Shown here one piece after another: positions 7,830 through 15,500 of a DNA stretch of 15,968 nt; position 1 is the first letter of the stretch; each line of letters begins with the position of its first letter. The notes beneath the pieces are model-generated. The model was given only the letters and a program-made list of their open reading frames with translations. It was not told where the DNA came from and made no database searches. The DNA is from Acidobacteriaceae bacterium (lineage in GTDB: Bacteria > Acidobacteriota > Terriglobia > Terriglobales > Acidobacteriaceae), in NCBI GenBank assembly GCA_030042915.1, contig JASHYS010000349.1, positions 1 to 15,968 of the forward strand. Direction: 5' to 3'. A program made the position numbers and the translations under genes.

Positions 7830-7955
7830 ATGAATTTGGAAGCAAATCGGTTCTATGTTATTGAAGAAGGCGGCAAGATTTTGAAAACCGAGGCTTTCGC
7901 CTCCATGCAGCTAGAAAATGGAAAGCCTCAACCGCGCAACGTTCGCTCTCGGTGA
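7830..7955 (+). CDS. Possible 41-residue small protein
   Basis: This runs from ATG 7830 to TGA 7953-7955. The product is small and charged, with the central stretch NRFYVIEEGGKILKTEAF, and has no signal or membrane segment. I recognise no family. The ATG has no ribosome site of its own. AGGAG at 7799-7803 instead serves a TTG at 7810 that opens a 7-codon frame whose TGA (7831-7833) overlaps this ATG, an ATGA-type coupling. The reading frame itself stays open back to a GTG at 7653, but that upstream part (GC-rich, odd composition) looks non-coding. A hairpin and six Ts follow at the end, which supports a + strand transcript. Alternatives are a small RNA or a chance frame. Confidence 0.3.
   Translation: MNLEANRFYVIEEGGKILKTEAFASMQLENGKPQPRNVRSR
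7890..7929. repeat. 9-bp perfect inverted repeat inside the small ORF
   Basis: GAGGCTTTC (7890-7898) pairs exactly with GAAAGCCTC (7921-7929) around a 22-base loop. It lies within the possible 41-residue gene and 15 bases before the terminator-like hairpin, so the transcript could be a structured RNA. Confidence 0.45.
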
Positions 7956-7968
7956 GCGCGCATTTTTT
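7944..7968 (+). terminator. Terminator-like hairpin with T6 tail
   Basis: CGCTC (7944-7948) pairs with GAGCG (7954-7958) around TCGGT, followed by CGCA and six Ts (7963-7968). The stop of the small ORF lies across the loop and stem. The stem is short, so strength is doubtful. A second small stem, GCGCA/TGCGC (7958-7962 with 7968-7972), flanks the Ts. The T-run is on +, so it is oriented for the small transcript rather than for the S10 gene ending at 7989. Confidence 0.4.
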
Positions 7969-7988
7969 GCGCAGTTTGAGGCTCGGCG

Positions 7989-9608
7989 CTATTTGGCAAT
8001 CGCCGTGGGATACCACCGCTCCAAGTCGTCGTGCATCTGTTTGAGCCCATCCACGTTCAGATAGACCATGTGGCCCGATGGGTAATAACCAAACTGCACG
8101 TTGGAAGCGATTGAGGGCGGAAGCATCATCTGCGCGAGATCGTGCTCAGTGCCGAAGAACGGGGTAGCCAGATCGAACCATCCGTTGGCCGAAAAGATCT
8201 TGAGGTGCGGGTTTTTGCGCATGCAATCGGCAAGATCGACGACGGTATCGGGCAAAGGTTCGGGGCGCGCAGGACCGCCGCCAGGACCCATCATGGCCGG
8301 CGCTCCCGATGGCCGGTGCTCCCAGTTCCAGTTTTCTGTGCCCGGGCCGTGGAGATAGTACGGGTCCGAGCTCATGTACTTGAGGTCGTTCTGAATATAG
8401 TCGTGAAAGGAAGCGACGAAGGGGCCGGTGGGACCGGTGCTGGAGGGATCGAAAAGTGGATTCTCCCCAGCTGAATCCGCTTCGAAGGCATCAAAGCGCG
8501 CGTCGTAACGGCCGAGAATCTGTTCCTGGTCGCGGAGGAGTTCTTTGCGGTAGCGGCTGGGAGAGATGCGCAACTTGGCCTCTTTGACGTACTGTTCGCT
8601 GAGACCCGTGAACGCGGCAACCTGCTTGGCGATCGAATCGAATTGGTCGGGAGGCAGCTGATCGCCCATGGCGAGAGCAACTGTGTAGGGTCCGGCGGCA
8701 AATTCGCGCGCCTTCTGCACGAAGTCCTCCATGGCGCCATTGTGCGGAACCTTGTTGTAATACCATGCGATGGCGGCATAACTAGGCAAGTAGGTCATGG
8801 GTTCAATGTCATATCCCGGGCTGCGCCGATAATAATTCAGAATCGAAGACAGCAGAATCACGCCGTTAAATTCGATGCCATCGTTATTGAGCGCTGCTAC
8901 GAGGGCAGCCGAGCGCGGCGTGCCGTAGCTTTCTCCAAAGAGAAATTTCGGCGAACCCCAGCGCTGATTCAACGTGATGTAGCGAGTAATGAATTTGTCG
9001 AAGGCGTGAATATCCTCGTCTACGCCGACAACATCCTTTGGCGTGCCGGTACCCACGACGCGCGAAAAGCCGCACAGCGGCGCATCGATGAAAACGAGAT
9101 CGGTCTGATCGATGAGGCTGTACTGGTTGGGCACGATCTGGAAGGGAGCCGGCCCCGTGGCTTTGGGGCTGTCGGTCACAACCCGCACGGGCCCGACCGA
9201 TCCCATATGCAGCCAAATGCTGGCCGATCCAGGGCCGCCGTTGTAGAGGAAAGTGATGGGACGGGATTTCGCGGGAACGCCATCCTCGGTGTAAGCGACA
9301 TAGAAGATGCTGGCGATGGGCTTGTCGTGGTCATCATTGATGAGCAGTGTTCCCGCTGTCGCCGTGTAGTGAACCGTTCGCGAGCCGGCCGTCCAGTCGT
9401 GCTTGGTGTCGACTTTTGATTCCGCGGGAATGGGCAGCGGGTTTTCCTTCTTTTGCTCGGGCGAGGAGGTCTCCTGGGAGGAGCCGGGTTCTTCTGCGCG
9501 ATTGGCACGACCAGTTTGTCCACCTTGTCCATAAACAGGCTGCATACTGCCCGCGGCGAACAGCAGCAGAAGGCTAGCGATGCGCAACGACCTCGCAGAG
9601 TTCTTCAT
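7989..9608 (-). CDS. Secreted S10 serine carboxypeptidase
   Basis: This encodes 539 residues. A Sec signal covers about 1-27 (basic KNSARSLR, hydrophobic IASLLLLFAAG, cleavage near VYG). A Pro/Glu/Lys-rich linker precedes the alpha/beta-hydrolase fold. The S10 landmarks are all present: the oxyanion-hole segment NGGPGSAS (123-130), the nucleophile elbow GESYG with Ser227, Asp479 in WFDLATPF, and His513 in PSGHM. The enzyme removes residues from peptide C-termini and would act in the periplasm or outside. A Gly/Pro/Met-rich loop (PAMMGPGGGPARPEP) near 437-451 is probably an insertion. A TTG at 9620 is in frame, but the GAGGGA upstream is only 2 bases from it, too close. From ATG 9608 it is about 13 bases, rather far, so the start is the less certain part. 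The gene follows the M28 peptidase by 107 bases with no terminator, so an operon is likely. Confidence 0.92.
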   Translation of the reverse strand: MKNSARSLRIASLLLLFAAGSMQPVYGQGGQTGRANRAEEPGSSQETSSPEQKKENPLPIPAESKVDTKHDWTAGSRTVHYTATAGTLLINDDHDKPIASIFYVAYTEDGVPAKSRPITFLYNGGPGSASIWLHMGSVGPVRVVTDSPKATGPAPFQIVPNQYSLIDQTDLVFIDAPLCGFSRVVGTGTPKDVVGVDEDIHAFDKFITRYITLNQRWGSPKFLFGESYGTPRSAALVAALNNDGIEFNGVILLSSILNYYRRSPGYDIEPMTYLPSYAAIAWYYNKVPHNGAMEDFVQKAREFAAGPYTVALAMGDQLPPDQFDSIAKQVAAFTGLSEQYVKEAKLRISPSRYRKELLRDQEQILGRYDARFDAFEADSAGENPLFDPSSTGPTGPFVASFHDYIQNDLKYMSSDPYYLHGPGTENWNWEHRPSGAPAMMGPGGGPARPEPLPDTVVDLADCMRKNPHLKIFSANGWFDLATPFFGTEHDLAQMMLPPSIASNVQFGYYPSGHMVYLNVDGLKQMHDDLERWYPTAIAK

Positions 9609-9715
9609 AACGAATTCCAAGCTCCCTCTAAAACAATTTCAGGTTGAGAAGAATTGCGTGCCGGTAATCCCCCTCCGAATCCGACAAGCCGTTTACGATC
9701 TCCTGAGGACAATGG

Positions 9716-11953
9716 TTAGCCGCCCGAAAGGATTTTGGAGGCAGCTTTCAACACTTCCACCTCGCGCTCAATCGCGGCGGCGGTTCTGGCGATTTGAGTA
9801 TCGACAATGGACCATTGCTTTTGTTCAATGGCTTCGCGCACCGCGGGAAGGGTTTTCACTCCATAACCGGTGTAGAAGCCCGGAGCGTAAATCATGTTTT
9901 CGAACCAGGGCCGGTTAGGAAGGCCTTCCGGATCGGTAAGCGCATGCTGAGCCTTCAGCAATTCCACGTTCACTGCGGTTGCGTCGCCGCCGCCGTGCGC
10001 CGCGAACGCCTTTTCGTAGTCTTTGGCTGCGGCGGCAAGATCGTCTGAGGCCTGGTCGAGCGGAGCGAAATTGAAATACTGTGGAACCGGCTCAATCGGA
10101 GGCGGGACACTCACTTTCTTGGGATCGGCTGCAGCCTTGTAGACACCTTCGGCAACATCTTCGTTACGATTCTTGATCTGCGTTCGCATGGTGTCGGCCA
10201 GTTTTTTCACTTCGGTCACATAGGTATGGATGGTGTCGGCCTCGTCGCTGAACTGGTATGGGATGACGTCCGCGTCGGCCATGCGCATCATCATCGTGCC
10301 CGCGGTCTGCGCCAGCGCTCGGCCGTACACGAAGTCTGTGTCCTGAAAGTGCGTGTACCAGTAGAAGTCGTCATAGACCGAGTGGTATTGTCCGCCGCCC
10401 TCGTCCTCGCCGCCAAAAGCGAGGTTTACGCTGGGCACGCCGAGATGGTCGATAAACACGGTGTAATCGGAGCCGGAACCCAACGCTCCGATGCGACTGT
10501 CGGCGCGTTCTCGCGCCTCGCCGCGCGCTTCGGGAGTGGCATGTAACATGCCGTTGAGCCGGGCGCGCTTCCACACCGTCATCTTGGTTTCCGGATCTTC
10601 GATGTCCTTGGCCACACTGTTGACAAAGTTTTCGAGCGAATGTGATCCCTGCGCGTGGAAAAAGCCGCGCGCATTGCTATCGGAGTTGAAGTAGGCTACC
10701 GCGTGCTGTTTCAGCTCATCGGCGTGGAACTCCGACCACTCTGTCGACCCCAGCAAGGCCGGCTCTTCACCATCCCAAAAGCAATAGATGATGGTGCGCT
10801 GCGGCTTCCATCCCTGCTTCAGCAACTCGCCAAAGGCGCGCGCTTCTTCAAGTTCGGGACTGGTGCCGCTGAGCGGATCGCCCGCGCCGTTGACCCATGC
10901 GTCGTGATGATTGCCGCGGATGACCCACTGGTCAGGGAAGGTGGAACCCGGAATGGTCGCGACTACGTCGTAGAGGGGTTTGCGGTCCCAGTTGAACGCG
11001 ACCGCGAGGTGTGCCATCGCTTTGCTGGGGCCGGTCTTGTAAGTGATTGGCAAGCCTCCACGCCAGTTTTCAGGTACGGTTTGGCCGTCGAGTGCGAGCA
11101 GAAATGGCTTGGCGTCGGCATAGGAGATGGGCAACACAGGAATCTTGGTGATGGTTTGCACCTGATCCAAGGGGACGAGCTTGACTCCAGGCACGGCACC
11201 CACGCCCGGCGTTTGCGGATCGCCCGGGTAAATGGGCATGTCCATCACGCTGCCACGCTGCACGCCGTCGGGTGGGCGCATGGGTCCGTCGGGGTAGGTA
11301 TCGCCCCGCGCGTAGCCGTCGTCTTTGGGGTCGGAGTAAATGATGCAGCCGACTGCGCCGTGTTCGGCCGCCAGCTTCGGCTTGATGCCGCGCCAAGTCT
11401 CTCCATAACGAGCAATCACAATGGCGCCCTTGACGGAGACGCCCAGCGCATCGAGTTGCTCGTAATCCGTGGGCGCGCCGTAGTTCACGTAGACAAGCGG
11501 CGCGGTAACATCGCCATCACGCGAGTACGCGTTGTAGGTTGGCAACTGCTCATCCTTTTGACCTGAAGTGGGGTCAACTGACAGCGTTGGCTCCTCCAGA
11601 TTGGCCACGAACTTCTGCGCTCCGAGCAACTCCAGCTTGCGCGACTTGGGAGTGGGAAAGAGCGCCTCGAACTGCTCGATCTTCGCGTCCAGTCCGTAGG
11701 ACTTCAACTGCGCCAGCAGCCATTCTGCATTGTCCTTATCGTAGGGCGAGCCCACGTGATGCGGTCGCGCAGAAAGCCGCCGCATGTTCTCGCGAATGTG
11801 ATCGGGGTCCGGGATGGCGCGGAACTTCTGCTCCCACTGCACTTCAGTAGACGAGTGATCGGCCGTGTAGCCGCGCAGCGGCGCATCCGGCGACGGGCCG
11901 GCGGCGTAGGAAGAGAGTGAGAGCAAGAACAGAAACGCAAGGAATCGACGCAT
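9716..11953 (-). CDS. Secreted M28 peptidase, PSMA/glutamate carboxypeptidase II-like
   Basis: This encodes 745 residues. A short Sec signal (MRRFLAFLFLLSLSSYAAG) leads to a protein with the GCPII layout: peptidase core, protease-associated insert at about 145-310, peptidase core again, and a C-terminal transferrin-receptor-like dimerisation domain (about 610-745). All metal and catalytic positions of GCPII can be matched: His349 and Asp359 in NHHDAWVNGAGDP, catalytic Glu396 and ligand Glu397 in DGEEPALLGS, Asp425 in NSDSN, and His524 in YHSVYDDFYW. It is therefore expected to be an active two-zinc exopeptidase, probably taking C-terminal residues from small peptides. Specificity cannot be read. 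The frame stays open 39 codons further upstream to 12070, but that codon is the -35 box of the promoter. ATG 11953 with GAGGTGA 8 bases upstream is the start. First gene of the peptidase unit. Confidence 0.93.
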   Translation of the reverse strand: MRRFLAFLFLLSLSSYAAGPSPDAPLRGYTADHSSTEVQWEQKFRAIPDPDHIRENMRRLSARPHHVGSPYDKDNAEWLLAQLKSYGLDAKIEQFEALFPTPKSRKLELLGAQKFVANLEEPTLSVDPTSGQKDEQLPTYNAYSRDGDVTAPLVYVNYGAPTDYEQLDALGVSVKGAIVIARYGETWRGIKPKLAAEHGAVGCIIYSDPKDDGYARGDTYPDGPMRPPDGVQRGSVMDMPIYPGDPQTPGVGAVPGVKLVPLDQVQTITKIPVLPISYADAKPFLLALDGQTVPENWRGGLPITYKTGPSKAMAHLAVAFNWDRKPLYDVVATIPGSTFPDQWVIRGNHHDAWVNGAGDPLSGTSPELEEARAFGELLKQGWKPQRTIIYCFWDGEEPALLGSTEWSEFHADELKQHAVAYFNSDSNARGFFHAQGSHSLENFVNSVAKDIEDPETKMTVWKRARLNGMLHATPEARGEARERADSRIGALGSGSDYTVFIDHLGVPSVNLAFGGEDEGGGQYHSVYDDFYWYTHFQDTDFVYGRALAQTAGTMMMRMADADVIPYQFSDEADTIHTYVTEVKKLADTMRTQIKNRNEDVAEGVYKAAADPKKVSVPPPIEPVPQYFNFAPLDQASDDLAAAAKDYEKAFAAHGGGDATAVNVELLKAQHALTDPEGLPNRPWFENMIYAPGFYTGYGVKTLPAVREAIEQKQWSIVDTQIARTAAAIEREVEVLKAASKILSGG

Positions 11954-11961
11954 GCGAAAAA

Positions 11962-11968
11962 TCACCTC
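11962..11968 (-). promoter_or_regulatory. Ribosome site of the M28 peptidase
   Basis: GAGGTGA on the minus strand, 8 bases before ATG 11953. It decides this start against the longer open frame that begins inside the promoter. Confidence 0.7.
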
Positions 11969-12041
11969 GTAGGGCAATGGCGTCTGGGAATAATTGAGCT
12001 TGACCTCGTCTTGCAGGGAACCCGTTGCGGTGGTGAAACGG

Positions 12042-12070
12042 AGTGTAACCCCCTCGCAGGAGAGTGTCAA
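12042..12070 (-). promoter_or_regulatory. Sigma-70-type promoter of the peptidase operon
   Basis: On the minus strand there is a perfect -35 TTGACA (12070-12065), a 17-base spacer and a -10 of TACACT (12047-12042, 4 of 6 bases). Transcription would begin near 12035, giving a leader of about 80 bases before the M28 start. A GC-rich hairpin (TCGCG-ctcg-CGCGA, 12096-12109) lies just upstream of the -35 and could bind a regulator. Confidence 0.65.
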
Positions 12071-12193
12071 CCGAATAGCGCCGGTTCAGCGTGTTTCGCG
12101 CTCGCGCGAGAAGCACCCGACGTCCGAATCGCTTAACGCTCGGATCTTCCCACACGAAATGATGCAGCCGACGTGGCCCGCCAGAGCGCCTGG

Positions 12194-12214
12194 CCATAAA
12201 GAACCCATAAAGAA
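12194..12214. repeat. Direct repeat CCATAAAGAA, 11-base period
   Basis: CCATAAAGAA occurs at 12194-12203 and 12205-12214, identical over 10 bases and offset by 11, one helical turn. Such spacing is usual for regulators binding as a head-to-tail dimer on one face of DNA. It lies about 125 bases upstream of the peptidase -35 box and 355 bases before the second receptor start. Confidence 0.45.
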
Positions 12215-12514
12215 TCGAAAATACCCCACAAACTATGAGAGAAAATTCTTGCATTGAACCAAATTCCGTAGTAACCTCGCCGCAAATCAAAGACGTGCCC
12301 GTTAATCCAAAGCGGGCTGCGGCTTCCCGTTCGCTTCAAGTTTTTGATTGATTCGTGAGCGCGGTTTTATTTGTCGCGCCGCGCAAGTTCGCATCGGCCG
12401 AAAGAGATTCCAAATCGTCCCCAACACGCCCGACCTCACGAGAGCGTGTTCTTCAGACTGCTTTTCGAGTTGTTTGCTTTGCGGCAATCGCAGTGCCGCG
12501 AGGCAGTCGTCTCC

Positions 12515-12552
12515 ATATCCCCGGGCTCGGCCGGGCGGCAGGAGCCCGATAT
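12515..12552 (+). promoter_or_regulatory. Leader hairpin just before the second receptor's ribosome site
   Basis: CGGGCTC (12522-12528) pairs with GAGCCCG (12542-12548) around a 13-base loop. With a CCC bulge on the 5' side the stem can extend by ATAT/ATAT (12515-12518 with 12549-12552). It ends 3 bases before the AAAGGGGA ribosome site (12556-12563). No T-run follows, so it is not a terminator. It may affect translation or mRNA stability. A second stem, GCGGCA/TGCCGC (12481-12486 with 12494-12499), lies upstream. Confidence 0.4.
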
Positions 12553-12568
12553 GCGAAAGGGGAATTTG

Positions 12569-15500
12569 ATGAACCGATTGAATTGGTGGCTGTCAGTGAC
12601 TCAGTTCGTTGTGATCTTCACTTTTGCTCTAATGCTTGTGGTCGCAATTCCAATGCCGGCTCAGACGGGCAGCACGGGCGTCGTGGTCGGCACTGTGGTT
12701 GACCCCTCGGGAGCGGTCATCCCCAAGGCGACAATCGTCGCCAGGGAGCTGACCACCGGTGTCGAGCGCACCACCCTCAGCACCGGAGACGGGCAATACG
12801 TGATCTCGGACATCCCGCCGGGCGTCTACTCGATCACCGCGACATGCGCTGGTTTTGAGAAAAGCGTTATCTCTTCGGTCACGGTCACTGTGGCCACGCA
12901 AGTCACAGCCAACTTCAAGATGCTGGTCGGCGCCTCAACCACCATGGTTCAGGTGACGGCTTCCAATGAGGATCTGCAAACACTGAACGCAGCTGTTAGC
13001 CAAAGTGTTGACCCGGTCATGGTCGATTCGCTTCCCTCCATCGGGCGCGATGCCTCGACCTTCGCCGATTTGCAGCCTGGCGTATCACCGGCCGGGAACG
13101 TGGCGGGCACGGTGCAGGACCAGGCCGTCTATCAGCTCGACGGCGGCAGCAACTCCAGCGACATGGACGGCAGTATGGAGTCCTACACCGGTTCCTTCGC
13201 CAACACGACGACCGGCGGCTTTCTCGCCGCGGGGTCTTCGGGCGTGATGCCCATGCCGCAGGATAGTATCGAGGAGTTCAAGGTTTCGACCTCCGGCCAG
13301 ACTGCCGACTTCAATAACTCTTCCGGCCTGCAGGCCCAGGTAGTGACCAAGCGCGGCCGCGACAAATGGCATGGAAGTGCCTACGAGTACTACCTGGATA
13401 GCCACATCGACGCCAACAGCTGGCAGAACAACTTCGCGGCTCCTCTGTTCACGGCCAAGCCCGATTATCACTACAGCCGGTTCGGGGCAGCCGCGGGCGG
13501 CCCAATCGCTCCAAAAATTCTCGGCGGCAAGATCTATATCTTCGCCAACGTGGAGGGATTCCGTTGGCCGAACGCCCAAACATTTGAGCACGCCGTGCCT
13601 TCAGCCGCCATGATGGCCGGCCAGCTCACATTTTCTGGCACCACCTACTCCGCGGCTCAACTGACAGCGGACGACCCACGCGGCATCGGCCAGAATCAGA
13701 CGCTGGTGGCGATGTGGAAGCAGTACATGCCGCAGCAGGGGACCAGCTACCCCGGCGGCAGCTTCGACACCTCTTGCGGGGCACTCTCTTCCTCATACTG
13801 TGACACCGTCAACACAATCGGCTACAAAGCGAATATCGCCATTCCGGAGCACAGCAACTTCGCTGTCGTCCGCATAGACCACGACTTCAGCGAGAAGTGG
13901 CATTGGATGGGCAGTTACCGCTATTACAACCTGCAAAACATCACGACTAACCAGGTGGATATCGGCGGGTTCTTCTCCGGCGACAAGCTTGGCGAGCCGG
14001 TAGCGCTTGATGATCGCCCGCAGCTTCCGATGTATCTTGTCACCGGCCTGACCACCAACATCACTCCCACGTTCACCAACGACTTCCACTACAGCTTCCT
14101 GCGCAATTTCTGGCAGTGGAAGGACGACGCGGCTCCGGCGCAGGTGACAGGGGCCGGCGGCGCCGTCGAGCCGCTGGGCGAGGGTGGCGCCACGACCGGC
14201 GCACTTATTCCCTTCAACGTCGATGCACAGGATATCCGCACCCGCATCTGGGACGGACACGACAATTACTTTCGCGACGACCTGACCAAGATCCAGGGCG
14301 ACCACCTGATCCAGTTCGGCGTTTCGTTCATGCACAACTTTAACTACCACCAGCGCACCGACAACGGCGGCGGCATCAACTACACCACCACCTACCAGAT
14401 CGGCGACTCGAGCGGCGGTGGTTCAATCAGCTATTCGACCCTTAGCAACTATCTGCCCACTGGCAATACCACCGACGGGCGCATCATCGACGCGTACTAC
14501 GGCATGGTGACCGATACTCAGGTGGCGGACACGTATAAAGCTGCGTCGGGGACCCTGTCGTTGAATCCGCCGCTGACACCTGTCTCAGCCGACACGACGA
14601 TTCCGTACTACAACTTCTATGCCACTGACACCTGGCACTTCAAGCCCAGCCTGACCGTCAACTATGGGCTCAGTTACGCCATTGAAATGCCTCCACACGA
14701 ACGCTACGGCGCCCAGGTGATGTGGGTGGACCAGAACGACAACCCCATATCCGCGATGAGCTACCTCGAGCAGCGCAAAATAGCCGCTCTGTCAAGCCAA
14801 AGCTACAACCCCATTACCGGTTTTGCGCTGATCAAGAATGTGGCTAATGGGCATCAACAATACCTTTACAACCCCTTCTATGGCGCCCTAAGTCCGCGCA
14901 TTTCCGCCTCGTGGAGTCCCGCGGGCAAAGGCGGCTTCCTCAAAGATCTGTTCGGAGACAAGGCCACTGTCATCCGCGGCGGCTATGGCCGAATCTACGG
15001 CCGCCTGAACGGCGTCATTCAGGTGCTGAGTCCGCTGCTCAGCCCGGGCCTGATCTTTGCGGTTCAGTGCGCTCACGCGCAATCGCCAGTCACCGGCACG
15101 GGCACCTGCAACGCTACCAATGACACCGATACGACAGCTTTCCGTTTCGGATCGACCTCTTTGACCCCGCCCCTGGACGGCCTCACCGCGCCGCTGGCCA
15201 ACGCGCTGCCGACACTTCCGCAGCCGTACTTCCCCGGCGTCAGCGGGCCGGCCGGCGCCGTCGGCGAGCCGCTCGATCCCAGCATGCGGCCCAATGACGT
15301 GGACAGTTTCAATTTCTCCATCGAGCGTCAGGTCAACCGCAGAATGATGGTGGAGGTAGGTTACGTCGGCCGGCTGATTCACCATGAGTTAACCGATGTG
15401 AACCCCAACCAGGTTCCCTACATGTACACGGAGGGAGGGCAGTCGTTTGAGTCGGCCTACCTGGCCGTCGAGGGCGCCTTTGGCTGCACGGAATCAAACA

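Larger units (their letters stand above)
12071..12568. other. Divergent intergenic region upstream of the second receptor
   Basis: I see no convincing gene in these 498 bases; the short open frames on both strands have no ribosome site and random-looking products. The middle (12195-12265) is AT-rich and carries a phased direct repeat. A TTGATT (12344-12349) and TTTTAT (12365-12370), 15 bases apart on +, are the best but poor promoter candidate for the receptor gene. A hairpin lies right before its ribosome site. The region probably controls both the peptidase operon and the second receptor. Confidence 0.5.

Noticed and set aside
8643..9419. A 258-codon open frame on + opposite the S10 gene
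   Set aside because: Antisense to well-supported S10 sequence, no recognisable motif and no ribosome site.
10655..11566. A 303-codon open frame on + opposite the M28 peptidase
   Set aside because: It lies wholly antisense to a gene with intact active-site motifs. Its product is low-complexity Val/Gly/Arg-rich with no ribosome site, as expected for a shadow in GC-rich DNA.
12310..12345. Hairpin-like sequence followed by TTTTT as a terminator
   Set aside because: The stem is interrupted (AAGCGGG against CCCG-tt-CGCTT) and there is no gene ending just upstream on +.
12302..12487. A 61-codon open frame on - in the divergent region
   Set aside because: No ribosome site or family resemblance, and the composition is not gene-like.
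13793..14350. A 185-codon open frame on - inside the second receptor
   Set aside because: Antisense shadow; the receptor frame on + is continuous and has all family landmarks.
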